64,000 bases of DNA, taken from JAPPHY01 sp965247535 (GTDB taxonomy: Bacteria; Chloroflexota; Dehalococcoidia; Lucifugimonadales; UBA2985). Location: contig OZ252018.1 in NCBI GenBank assembly GCA_965247535.1, positions 1,364,001 through 1,428,000 on the forward strand, written 5' to 3'. Below are positions 16,327 to 25,639 of this stretch, one piece after another. Under the pieces are notes generated by a model. That model saw only the letters and a program-made list of their open reading frames with translations. It searched no databases and had not been told where the DNA came from. The translations under genes were made by a program, and so were the position numbers. Position 1 is the stretch's first letter; each line of letters opens with the position of its first letter.

Positions 16327-16665
16327 ATGGTAACTGCTCGAAATCAGCCCTGGGGCGACGACGAACCCTGCTTCGTGATTAGCGTGGCGGCCCGCATGAT
16401 TCAGGTGCACACCCAGACGCTCCGCTACTACGAGCGAGAGGGCCTGCTGGAGCCGGCCCGTTCACGAGGCAACATCCGCCTGTACTCGCAGCGAGACATC
16501 GACAAGCTCAGGCGCATCAAGACCCTCACGGAAGACCTGGGCCTCAACCTGGCGGGCGTGCAGGTGGTCATGCGCCTGATGGACCGTATGGCGGAAATGG
16601 AGCGAGAGATTCAGCGCCTATCGAACCAGGTGAGGACGCTGCAGTCCAGGGGCGGCAGGCGCTAG
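16327..16665 (+). CDS. hspR: HspR-like MerR-family heat-shock repressor
   Basis: 112 residues. The MerR-type winged helix is clear: VAARMIQVHTQTLRYYEREGLLEPARSRGNIRLYSQRDIDKLRRI, followed by a short coiled-coil dimerisation helix (MAEMEREIQRLSNQVRTLQ). Placement between dnaJ and clpC and the small size fit HspR, which in actinobacteria represses dnaK or clpB operons and is released under heat stress. The inverted repeat at 15331-15352 is a plausible target. Confidence 0.85.
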   Translation: MVTARNQPWGDDEPCFVISVAARMIQVHTQTLRYYEREGLLEPARSRGNIRLYSQRDIDKLRRIKTLTEDLGLNLAGVQVVMRLMDRMAEMEREIQRLSNQVRTLQSRGGRR

Positions 16666-16703
16666 GTCTGCGGCGGTGACGCCTCAGTCAGGAGGAAACT
16701 GAA

Positions 16704-19160
16704 ATGGTCTTGAGACCGGACGACTTCACTGAACAGGGACAGCACACGCTCTCCCTTTCGAATGAGATTGTGCGAAGGTACAACCACACGCAGTGGGACG
16801 TCGAGCACATCCTGCTCGCCCTGCTGGAGATTGAGGACGGCGTGCCAGTAGAGGTGCTGCGAAAGCTGGGCGTGGCCGTGGACGGTATGCGGCGCCGTGT
16901 GGAGGAGGCTCTTGACCGTGCGCCCCGCGCAGCCTACGAGACCTCCCAGATATATGCGACTCCGAGGGCCGGCATGCTCCTCGCAAATGCCAAGGCGGAG
17001 GCGGAGCGGCTAAAGGACCAGTACGTGGGCGCTGAGCACATCCTCATAGCCATCACGGGGGTGAAGGACGGCGACGCAACCGTGGTCCTCCGCGAGTTCG
17101 GCGTCAGCCGCGAGCAGGTCTACAAGGCGTTGATGGAGGTGCGCGGCAGTCACCGTGTTACAGACCAGCGCGCGGAAAGCCGGTACCGCTCGCTGGAGCG
17201 GTTCAGCGTTGACCTGACGCAGCTAGCGCGCGATGGAAAGCTGGACCCCATCATTGGCCGCGACGCGGAGGTCAAGCGCGTCATGCAGACTCTAACGCGC
17301 CGGACCAAGAACAACCCCGCGATCATCGGCGAGGCCGGCGTGGGCAAGACGGCGATCGCAGAGGGGCTTGCGCAGCGCATCGTTTCCGGAGACGTGCCGG
17401 AGGCGCTGCAGGACCGCCGCGTGCTGGCGTTAGACCTGGGCAGCCTGGTGGCCGGCAGCAAGTTCAGGGGCGAATTCGAGGAGCGTCTCAAGAGCGTCAT
17501 CGATGAGGTGAAACAGGCACGCGGCGAGGTAATCCTCTTCATCGACGAGATCCACACCGTGGTGGGAGCGGGCGCCGCGGAGGGCGCCATGGACGCCGGC
17601 AACCTGCTCAAGCCCGCACTGGCCCGCGGCGAGCTTCAGTGCATCGGCGCGACCACCATGGACGAGTACCGCAAGCACATCGAGAAGGACTCAGCCTTGG
17701 AGCGTCGCTTCCAGCCCGTGATGGTCGAGGAGCCCGACGTGGACACCGCCATCGAGATGCTCCGCGCCCTGCGTCCGCGATACGAGGCGCATCACAAGGT
17801 GGAGATCGAGGACTCCGCCCTCTCGGCGGCAGTCATGCTCAGCCATCGCTACATCAACGACCGCAACCTGCCGGACAAGGCTGTCGATCTCATGGACGAG
17901 GCGGCCAGCAAGCTGCGGATCGACTCCGAGAGCCAGCCGCGGGACCTCAAGTCGCTTGAGGACCGCATCCGCCACCTCCAGGACGAGGAGCAAGCCGCCT
18001 CGCAGCGCGCGGATTACCAGCGCGCCGCTGAGCTGAAGACGGAGCGCAGCCGCCTGGAAGATGGCTACAACGCCCAGCACGAGAAGTGGCTCCGCGACCA
18101 CAAGACCGCCATGGTCGTGGATGCCGAGGACATCGGCAAGCTCGTCGCGCAGTGGACGGGCATCCCGGTCAGCCGGATGCTCGAGGGAGAGTCCGAGCGG
18201 CTGCTCCACATGGAGGAGCGTCTCCACGAACGAGTGATAGGCCAGGATACCGCGATTCGCTCAGTTTCCGAGGCGGTGCGCCGCTCACGCGCCGGGCTGA
18301 AGGACCCCAAGCGGCCAATCGGAAGCTTCATCTTCCTGGGTCCAACAGGTGTGGGCAAGACTGAACTGGCGCGCGCCCTCTCGGAGTTCCTCTTCGACCG
18401 CGAGGAGGACATGGTACGCATAGACATGTCGGAGTACGGCGAGAAGCACACGGTCTCGCGGCTGCTGGGCGCGCCTCCGGGCTACGTCGGCTATGACGAC
18501 GCCGGCCAGCTCACGGAGGCCGTGAGGCGCCACCCCTTCCGCGTCGTGCTATTCGACGAGATCGAGAAGGCCCATCCGGACGTGTTCAACATCCTGCTGC
18601 AGATCCTTGAGGACGGCCGCCTGACGGACGGCCACGGCCGAACTGTTGACTTCCGCAATACGCTGGTGATCATGACCAGCAACCTCGGCACCGGCGATGC
18701 CGGCAGGCAGATGATGGGGTTCCGCGCGGACGGCGACTCGGGCCGGGAAGCCGAGAGGATGCGCGCGTCGACCGAGGAGGCGCTGAAGCGGACCTTCCGA
18801 CCCGAGCTGCTCAACCGCATCGACGAAATCGTCGTGTTTGATCCGCTGACCCGGGAGCAGATCTTGCGGATAGTCGATCTGCTGCTGGCAGAGGTCCAGC
18901 GCAGGCTGGACGAGCGGAGCATACGCATAGAGCTCTCGGACGAGGCGAAGGACTGGCTATCCCGCGAGGGCTTCGACCCGGTCTACGGCGCGCGGCCGCT
19001 GCGCCGAGCCGTGCAGCGGTACGTGGAGAACCCGCTTTCGAGCCGAATCCTGGCAGGCGAGCTGGCAGAAGGCGACGCCGTGCGACTGAACGCCGGTCGG
19101 GACGGCCTCACATTCGAGGTCATGGAGGCGGCTGCAGTGCCGGCCGCCTCCCCTGCATAG
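16704..19160 (+). CDS. clpC: ClpC/ClpB-type AAA+ unfoldase
   Basis: 818 residues: two Clp-N repeats (1-145), AAA1 with Walker A GEAGVGKT at about 209-216 and LFIDEIHTVVG, a short middle domain with a UVR-like DYQRAAELKTE around 430-440, AAA2 with GPTGVGKT at about 546-553 and VLFDEIEKAHPDVFN, and a C-terminal D2-small domain (GFDPVYGARPLRRAVQ). The short middle domain favours ClpC over ClpB. I did not find a ClpP-binding LGF-type loop with confidence, so a disaggregase role remains possible. AGGAGGAAACTGAA precedes the ATG. Third gene of the HspR operon. Confidence 0.92.
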   Translation: MVLRPDDFTEQGQHTLSLSNEIVRRYNHTQWDVEHILLALLEIEDGVPVEVLRKLGVAVDGMRRRVEEALDRAPRAAYETSQIYATPRAGMLLANAKAEAERLKDQYVGAEHILIAITGVKDGDATVVLREFGVSREQVYKALMEVRGSHRVTDQRAESRYRSLERFSVDLTQLARDGKLDPIIGRDAEVKRVMQTLTRRTKNNPAIIGEAGVGKTAIAEGLAQRIVSGDVPEALQDRRVLALDLGSLVAGSKFRGEFEERLKSVIDEVKQARGEVILFIDEIHTVVGAGAAEGAMDAGNLLKPALARGELQCIGATTMDEYRKHIEKDSALERRFQPVMVEEPDVDTAIEMLRALRPRYEAHHKVEIEDSALSAAVMLSHRYINDRNLPDKAVDLMDEAASKLRIDSESQPRDLKSLEDRIRHLQDEEQAASQRADYQRAAELKTERSRLEDGYNAQHEKWLRDHKTAMVVDAEDIGKLVAQWTGIPVSRMLEGESERLLHMEERLHERVIGQDTAIRSVSEAVRRSRAGLKDPKRPIGSFIFLGPTGVGKTELARALSEFLFDREEDMVRIDMSEYGEKHTVSRLLGAPPGYVGYDDAGQLTEAVRRHPFRVVLFDEIEKAHPDVFNILLQILEDGRLTDGHGRTVDFRNTLVIMTSNLGTGDAGRQMMGFRADGDSGREAERMRASTEEALKRTFRPELLNRIDEIVVFDPLTREQILRIVDLLLAEVQRRLDERSIRIELSDEAKDWLSREGFDPVYGARPLRRAVQRYVENPLSSRILAGELAEGDAVRLNAGRDGLTFEVMEAAAVPAASPA

Positions 19161-19304
19161 CCGCCGCCTCGAGAGCCTCCCTGCCGTATTCTCGGGTCCC
19201 CGGCAGCGCTCTGCCCTCACCGGTGTGTGTTGTTGCGGAGGGTCGTGGGACGCGGGCTCGCCGCTGTGTGCCCGCCCCTACTCTATAGTAGAATACGTGG
19301 CGCA

Positions 19305-19928
19305 ATGAGGGACCCAATGCGGTGGACATGGTACGAGCGCGCCCTGCTGAGGCACAGGCACACCTCGTACAGGCCCTGGAAGGACGAGCGAATACGAAAG
19401 CTCGTGTCCGCCGTGCTGGTGATCTCACTGATCGTAGGGGTCATACTCCTCAGAAACCGCCTTCCGGAAACCGACTCAATCGGGTACGTGGGCGTGTTTC
19501 TCCTCAGCCTGATGGGCAGCGCGTCCATACTCGTCCCCATTCCCGGCATCGCAGCCGTGTGCGCGGGATCCAGCCTACTCAACCTGTTCCCGTTGTGGGT
19601 TGCGATAGTGGCCTCGGTCGCCGAAGCTCTGGGTGAACTTTCGGGCTACCTGCTGGGCTACTCAGGGCGCGGAATTGCCCAGAACGTCCGCATTTACCCC
19701 AGAGTTGAGCGATGGATGGAGCGCCAGGGATGGCTCGCCCTGCTGCTGGCGTCTTCCATCCCCAATCCCCTGTTCGACTTGATTGGCATCGCAGCCGGCA
19801 CGCTCAAGTATCCGATTCCCCAGTTTCTGGTGTCGGTGTGGGCAGGCAAGTTGATAAAGAACATGACCATAGCCTACGCCTGCTTCTACGGGATCGAGCT
19901 GGTGCCCAGGTTCTTCAACATCGGCTGA
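19305..19928 (+). CDS. VTT/DedA-like (SNARE-associated) membrane protein
   Basis: 207 residues from ATG 19305 (another ATG at 19317 is possible). About five hydrophobic segments are visible; the central GSASILVPIPGIAAVCAGSS reentrant loop and the C-terminal SIPNPLFDLIGIAAG followed by WAGKLIKNM resemble the VTT/DedA fold of lipid-transport or undecaprenyl-phosphate recycling proteins. The upstream TATAGTAGAATACG (19284-19297) may supply a -10 element. It stands alone between clpC and purA. An earlier in-frame start at 19227 would add a non-hydrophobic Arg-rich stretch and is less likely. Confidence 0.7.
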   Translation: MRDPMRWTWYERALLRHRHTSYRPWKDERIRKLVSAVLVISLIVGVILLRNRLPETDSIGYVGVFLLSLMGSASILVPIPGIAAVCAGSSLLNLFPLWVAIVASVAEALGELSGYLLGYSGRGIAQNVRIYPRVERWMERQGWLALLLASSIPNPLFDLIGIAAGTLKYPIPQFLVSVWAGKLIKNMTIAYACFYGIELVPRFFNIG

Positions 19929-20044
19929 GGAGCGCGGGCTTGGCCGAGGGCGGAATGTCTTGCCGGGTGCGCGCTGCGCTAAAGGCGCTGAGGAGTCCGT
20001 CCGGAGAGGTCGTATATGGCGCTCACGGCCATATCTTCGTCATC

Positions 20045-20200
20045 TCAACGTATGTTTATGCGGCGAAGGGTGGCCATGTCCACGCTGGAGATGCCCGGGG
20101 CGGCCTGCAGCCCGGGAGCAGGTCCGTTGCCGTTCAGGTACGACAGTGTGGAAAGCGCGAGTCCCGTGAGCCGTGTCGAAACAATAGTCATGAACTTCAT
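20045..20200 (-). CDS. Possible leaderless 51-aa protein
   Basis: An ORF too short for usual calling: ATG at 20198-20200, stop TGA at 20045-20047, 51 residues beginning MKFMTIVSTRLTGLALS and ending ATLRRINIR. A TATAAT hexamer at plus 20207-20212 lies 6 bp before the ATG, and TTGCTG 17 bp further upstream fits a -35, so the transcript would start at or next to the ATG with no Shine-Dalgarno. Codons are GC-ending like the neighbours. No family recognised. It lies in the 450-bp gap between two convergent genes. The perfect -10 could instead belong to a non-coding RNA. Confidence 0.4.
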   Translation of the reverse strand: MKFMTIVSTRLTGLALSTLSYLNGNGPAPGLQAAPGISSVDMATLRRINIR

Positions 20201-20378
20201 GCTTCAATTATAGCGTCGAAGTAAGCGGGCAGCAACTTGGTACGCGCGATGCACTGGCAGATTCAACCGTGGCCGGCAGTAGACGCGGGCCTTCAAGCGC
20301 AACCTGAGTTGGTGGGCCGGCGGCCGCCCGCGGCGGCTGGGATTATCGAGAGATTTTTGAAGGAGGCGAGGGCCCGAC

Positions 20379-21668
20379 CTAGAAGATGGGCCTGACGATG
20401 ATCGCCTCGTCGCGCCCTGGGCCGGTTGACACCAGGTCAATGGAGCAGCCGATGAGCTCCTCCACCCTGTTCAGGTAGTTGACGGCCTCCGGGGGAAGGG
20501 CGTCCAGGCTGCGTGCGCTTGCCGTGGCCTTCTCCCAACCCGGCAGGTCTTCGTATATGGGCTCGCAGGCCTCCAGCCGTGAGGTGTCCGTCGGGAAATC
20601 GTGGATGGTCTCGTCGCCCAAGCGGTAGGCAACGCAGATTCGCACCGGCGAGATGCCGTCGAGGACGTCCAGGCGCGTGAGGATGGCGGAGGTCACGCCG
20701 TTGATGGACGCCGAGTACCGCGCTGCCACCGCGTCGAACCAGCCGCAGCGTCGCGGCCGACCTGTGGTGGTCCCGTACTCCCACGCTCTCTGCCGTATGA
20801 ACTCTCCCACCTCGTCGTTGAGCTCCGTTGGAAGCGGCCCGGATCCCACCCGCGTGGTGTACGCCTTGTACACGCCTACGATCGCCTGCACGTGCCTTGG
20901 GCTGATGCCGAGGCCTGAGCAGGCGCCGCCAACCGTGGGTGACGACGACGTGACGTAGGGATAGGTGCCGTGGTCGACGTCGAGAAGTGTTCCCTGTGCC
21001 CCCTCCAGGATTACGCGCTGCCCCGAGGCAAATGCCTGCTGAAGAATGGGCTCCACAGGCCTGATGAACGGCCTGAGGCCCCTGCCCCACTCCAGGCACC
21101 GCTCATACGTCTCTTCCAGAGACACCGCCTCTTTGCCGTACAGCCTGGTGATGATGGCGTTCTTCTGCTCCAGGACAAAGCTCAACCTTCGAAGTAGCGC
21201 CTCCTCATCCAGGAGGTCTGCCATGCGAATGCCGGAGCGTGCGGCCTTGTCCATGTAGGCCGGCCCGATTCCCATGCCCGTGGTGCCAATCGCCTTGCCG
21301 CTCTCCGCTCGCATCTCCTCCTCAAGCCTGTCGAGCAGAGTGTGGTAGGGCATGATCACCTGCGTCTTGTCGCTAATGACCAGCCGGTCCACTGAGACGT
21401 TTCTCTCCTGCAGTCCCGCGACCTCCTCCATGAAGGAGTCCGGGTTCACCACGACGCCGTTTCCGATGATGCAGGTGCACTCCGGCCTGAGAATGCCGGC
21501 GGGAATGAGGTGGAACTTGAACTCGCCGGCGTCAGTGATGACGGTGTGACCGGCGTTGTTGCCGCCGTTGAAGCGAGCGACCACGTGGGCGTCTGCCGAG
21601 AGCAGGTCCACAACCTTGCCCTTGCCTTCGTCGCCCCACTGGCCTCCTATAATGGCGTATGCAGGCAT
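20379..21668 (-). CDS. purA: Adenylosuccinate synthetase
   Basis: GTP-dependent ligation of IMP and aspartate, the first step from IMP to AMP. 429 residues from ATG 21668, where the family N-terminus (AIIGGQWGDEGKGKVVD) begins. Also present are RFNGGNNAGHT, GTTGMGIGPAYMDKAARSG, ILEGAQGTLLDVDHGTYPYV and the substrate loop YTTRVGSGPLPTE. A longer frame upstream to 21740 has no similarity. A TATACT -10 element occurs at plus 21714-21719. Confidence 0.97.
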   Translation of the reverse strand: MPAYAIIGGQWGDEGKGKVVDLLSADAHVVARFNGGNNAGHTVITDAGEFKFHLIPAGILRPECTCIIGNGVVVNPDSFMEEVAGLQERNVSVDRLVISDKTQVIMPYHTLLDRLEEEMRAESGKAIGTTGMGIGPAYMDKAARSGIRMADLLDEEALLRRLSFVLEQKNAIITRLYGKEAVSLEETYERCLEWGRGLRPFIRPVEPILQQAFASGQRVILEGAQGTLLDVDHGTYPYVTSSSPTVGGACSGLGISPRHVQAIVGVYKAYTTRVGSGPLPTELNDEVGEFIRQRAWEYGTTTGRPRRCGWFDAVAARYSASINGVTSAILTRLDVLDGISPVRICVAYRLGDETIHDFPTDTSRLEACEPIYEDLPGWEKATASARSLDALPPEAVNYLNRVEELIGCSIDLVSTGPGRDEAIIVRPIF

Positions 21669-21798
21669 TTCTTCACTTTCCCTAAATGTGGCCGCCCCCG
21701 CAGGCCGCAAAAAGTATAGCAAAGGAACAGGTAGTTGCATAGAGAGCGAGTTGCTTCACAATAAATGTTACCGGGAGGGTATCGTTGCTTCATAAGTC

Positions 21799-22130
21799 AT
21801 GTTGCCGGGAGGGGACATGAGGAGAGGCAGCGTGAGCGTGAAGGAGTACATAGAACGGATGCAGGAGCGGTACAGGGCGGCAGGACGAGGGGAGCGGGGC
21901 CGTCTGCTGGACGAGATAGTAGCTGTAACCGGCTACCACCGGAAATCGGCCACACGGCTCATGGCTCGGAGCAGGAGTGAGCGGGTCCAGCGGAATAGGC
22001 GGGGGCGCCCGCGGCGGTATGGGCCGGAGGTGGAGGCAGCGCTTCGACAGGTGTGGGAGATGAGCGACCGGCTGTATTGTGAAGCAACCCGCGCGCTGGA
22101 CACCGCGCTGCCCGCCCGCTATGATGGGGA
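21799..22130 (+). pseudogene. Truncated transposase, N-terminal domain only
   Basis: The frame encodes VKEYIERMQERYRAAGRGERGRLLDEIVAVTGYHRKSATRLMARS followed by RRGRPRRYGPEVEAALRQVWEMSDRL. This is the N-terminal helix-turn-helix part of a DDE transposase/integrase family common in Chloroflexota. The catalytic core is absent: similarity stops after MSDRL and the frame runs into the sucC leader, ending at 22227. Two imperfect copies of ATGTT-CCGGGAGGG (21764-21778 and 21798-21812) precede it and may be an insertion-sequence end. No right end was found. Confidence 0.65.
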
Positions 22131-22223
22131 ACGGACGCGCAGCCAGTCAGTTTCGGCCATCGCACGTCCCCCGTGGCTCGACGCCCAGTTGCAGACCCAA
22201 TACTTCACGCTGGAGAGAAGCGA

Positions 22224-23381
<1,158 letters not shown>

Positions 23382-23400
23382 CGATGCCAAGGAGGTACCA

Positions 23401-24279
23401 GTGAGCATTCTTGTCGATGAGAACACCCGCCTTCTGGTCCAGGGCATCACGGGCCGGGAGGGAGGCTTCCACGCTCTGCGCTGCATGGAGTACGGCACCA
23501 ACCTGGTCGCAGGCGTGACGCCCGGCAGGGGCGGCACCGTGTGGGAGGAGAAGGTCCCCGTATTCAACACCATAGGACAGGCCGTGGACCAGACTGGCGC
23601 CAACGTGGCCCTGATCTTCGTGCCCGCGGCGTTTGCCGCGGACGCCATACTGGAGTCCGCCGACGCCGGCATCCCCGTCATCGCCTGCATCACCGAGGGC
23701 ATACCCGTCATGGACATGGTTCGCGTGTCCAGGTTCCTGGAGAGCAGGCCATCCCGCCTCATCGGCCCCAACTGCCCGGGCCTCATTTCGCCGGGCAGCA
23801 AGTGCAAGATTGGCATCATGCCCGGCAACATACACATGCCCGGTCGAGTGGGCGTGGTCTCGCGCAGCGGAACACTCACCTACGAGGCGGTGAACCAGCT
23901 GACGGCGCTCGGCATCGGCCAGTCGACTTGCGTGGGCATCGGGGGCGACCCCATCGTGGGCACATCCTTCGTCGATGTTCTGGAGCTGTTCCAGAACGAC
24001 CCCGACACGGACTCGATTGTGATGATAGGCGAGATCGGCGGCTCCAAGGAGCAGGAGGCGGCCGAGTTCATCCGGGACCATGTCACCAAGCCCGTGGTGT
24101 CGCTGATAGTGGGCGTCACGGCGCCTCCCGGCAAGCGCATGGGACACGCGGGCGCCATCATCACGGGCTCAGCCGCCCGCGCCGAGGAGAAGGTGAAGGC
24201 GCTGCGGGAAGCGGGCGCACACATTGTGCCCTCGCCGGCGGAGATCGGCGTCACCATGAAGGCCGCGCTGGGGCTGTAG
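23401..24279 (+). CDS. sucD: Succinyl-CoA synthetase alpha subunit
   Basis: 292 residues from GTG 23401 with AAGGAGG 8-14 bp upstream. The Rossmann CoA-binding part (VQGITGREGGFHALRCMEYGT) and the phosphohistidine loop (GKRMGHAGAIITG) are intact, as is GPNCPGLISPG. It lies 19 bp after sucC and forms the alpha half of the enzyme that carries the phosphohistidine. Confidence 0.97.
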   Translation: MSILVDENTRLLVQGITGREGGFHALRCMEYGTNLVAGVTPGRGGTVWEEKVPVFNTIGQAVDQTGANVALIFVPAAFAADAILESADAGIPVIACITEGIPVMDMVRVSRFLESRPSRLIGPNCPGLISPGSKCKIGIMPGNIHMPGRVGVVSRSGTLTYEAVNQLTALGIGQSTCVGIGGDPIVGTSFVDVLELFQNDPDTDSIVMIGEIGGSKEQEAAEFIRDHVTKPVVSLIVGVTAPPGKRMGHAGAIITGSAARAEEKVKALREAGAHIVPSPAEIGVTMKAALGL

Positions 24280-24306
24280 GCTGCGCCGGCGGACGGACAC
24301 CTAATC

Positions 24307-24364
24307 CACTCACCCCCTGCTTTCGCAGGGGCAGGCTCTGAGCCCGTCGAAGGGAGTGAGCGGA
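24307..24364. repeat. Dispersed palindromic repeat, copy C
   Basis: TCCACTCACC and AGTGAGCGGA arms enclose an inserted CCCCTGC-TTTC-GCAGGGG hairpin and the core CTCTGAGCCCGTCGAAGG. The core and outer arm match the elements at 31030-31067 and 34720-34762. It lies just after sucD and could also serve as its terminator. Confidence 0.6.
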
Positions 24365-24529
24365 CGTGCGACCGTCGTGTTCTCACCGCTCTCGTTCCTA
24401 AGGCTGTTTCAGCTCTTGGACCAACCGACAACTGAATGAACCGATGGTCTCGTTTGAATTTGCCGGATTGCCGACGTTGATTGCGTTCAAACAAGGTGCC
24501 GAGAACGGCCGCGGAAGTAGGAGCTGGAC

Positions 24530-24997
24530 GTGAAGGACTTGCGAGCAATGTCCGAAGTTGAACTGCTCAGGACCTACAACACTTTAATCGACGAATTACG
24601 CCGACGCGGCGTTGTCAAAACAAGAAACAACCCCATCGGGGACTATACGGAGTGGTTGGTGTGCAATCGACTTGGGCTGAAAGTGCAAGGAAACTCTCAA
24701 TCGGCATTTGACGCCATCGACCATCAAGGGATTCGGTATCAAATCAAGGGGAGGTGTTCAAATGCTAAATCGGTGCAATTCAGTTCGATTAGAAACCTCG
24801 AACAAAACGGGTTCGACTTTGTAATAGCGGTGATATTCGACGAGAGTTTCTCCATATGCCTCGCCGTTAAGGTATCACATGCAGCGGTTCCGAAGCTTGC
24901 AAGGTATCAAGCTCACACCAACGGCTACAATCTGGTTCTGCGAAAAGGAGCGGTGGAACAAGACGGCGTTGAGGACATAACCCATTGCCTCTCTTAG
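24530..24997 (+). CDS. PD-(D/E)XK-like nuclease-fold protein (DUF6998-like)
   Basis: 155 residues from GTG 24530 with AGGAGCT 5 bp upstream. The arrangement GDYTEWLVCNRLGL, FDAID, then YQIKGR gives the E...D...(Q/E)xK pattern of the restriction-endonuclease fold; related proteins are often called DUF6998. The DNA is clearly AT-richer than its neighbours, with many A/T-ending codons (AAA, AAT, TCA), so it was probably acquired by transfer. No methyltransferase or partner gene is adjacent. Cleavage activity is not established by sequence alone. Confidence 0.6.
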   Translation: MKDLRAMSEVELLRTYNTLIDELRRRGVVKTRNNPIGDYTEWLVCNRLGLKVQGNSQSAFDAIDHQGIRYQIKGRCSNAKSVQFSSIRNLEQNGFDFVIAVIFDESFSICLAVKVSHAAVPKLARYQAHTNGYNLVLRKGAVEQDGVEDITHCLS

Positions 24998-25155
24998 AAT
25001 TCAATGATCCGCTGCAATCAGAGGACTTGGATGCTCAAGTGCAGCGCCGGCTTACTTCCGGAGAACTCCTCCTCTCACCATGCAGGCGAAGGACAGAGCG
25101 TTGACACATATGCTCTGAATTGCTACGGTTGGAACACTTTGGCGAGAGCAGGATA

Positions 25156-25362
25156 ATGGCCAGTATAGAAGAGCGCGTCAGCCGACTTGAAGGGCCCTAC
25201 AACCATCTAGCTACCAGGGCCGACCTCGAGGAGGTGAAGGCCAGCATAGGCGACCTTAGGGCCAACATAGCCGACCTGAAGGCGGAGCTCACCTGGCGCG
25301 TTGCAGGTCTGCAGTTTGCGGGCCTGGCTGCCGTCGCCGCCATCATGGGATTCCTGCGGTAG
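25156..25362 (+). CDS. Small coiled-coil protein with C-terminal membrane anchor
   Basis: 68 residues. MASIEERVSRLEG begins a heptad-like amphipathic stretch through DLEEVKASIGDLRANIADLKAEL, followed by one hydrophobic helix (VAGLQFAGLAAVAAIMGFL) at the very C-terminus. This layout occurs in small bacterial CCDC90/DUF1640-like proteins. ATG 25156 was preferred to 25120 because similarity-type sequence starts there; GCAGGA lies upstream. Function unknown. Confidence 0.6.
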   Translation: MASIEERVSRLEGPYNHLATRADLEEVKASIGDLRANIADLKAELTWRVAGLQFAGLAAVAAIMGFLR

Positions 25363-25393
25363 GCCTCAGACAAACGCGGTACCCACCCGGAAT

Positions 25394-25549
25394 CTACTTC
25401 TCTTCCCCTCCCCTCCTCGCGCGCTTGCTAAGCGCGTTCCGCACAATCTCGGCGAGCCGCTTGCCGTGTATGCGAGGGCCATAGCGACGCTTGCGCCGCC
25501 GCTCGTCGCGGCGCTCTCCCCTCGCCTGCCCTTCCTGTTCCTGGCTCAT
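25394..25549 (-). CDS. Possible very basic 51-aa protein
   Basis: ATG at 25549 preceded by AGGGGC; 51 residues, over one third Arg/Lys (RRDERRRKRRYGPRI), ending in SKRARRGGEEK. It lies downstream of the hairpin that follows the acyl-CoA ligase, on the same strand. The composition would fit a nucleic-acid or ribosome-binding peptide, but a chance ORF in GC-rich DNA is equally possible. No family recognised. Confidence 0.3.
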   Translation of the reverse strand: MSQEQEGQARGERRDERRRKRRYGPRIHGKRLAEIVRNALSKRARRGGEEK

Positions 25550-25565
25550 GAGTGCCCCTAAAAAT

Positions 25566-25608
25566 GCGATCGCCCGCCCCAAGCCGCGCTCGGGACGGGC
25601 GATCGCGT
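25566..25608 (-). terminator. Hairpin after the acyl-CoA ligase operon
   Basis: GCGATCGCCCGCCCC and GGGACGGGCGATCGC form a 15-bp stem (one G-T pair) around an 11-nt loop, about 30 bp beyond the ligase stop. On the minus strand the hairpin is followed by TTTTT-A, as expected of an intrinsic terminator. Confidence 0.75.
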
Positions 25609-25639
25609 CTGAATCTCCCTAAGTTCGTTTCGTCGAGGG

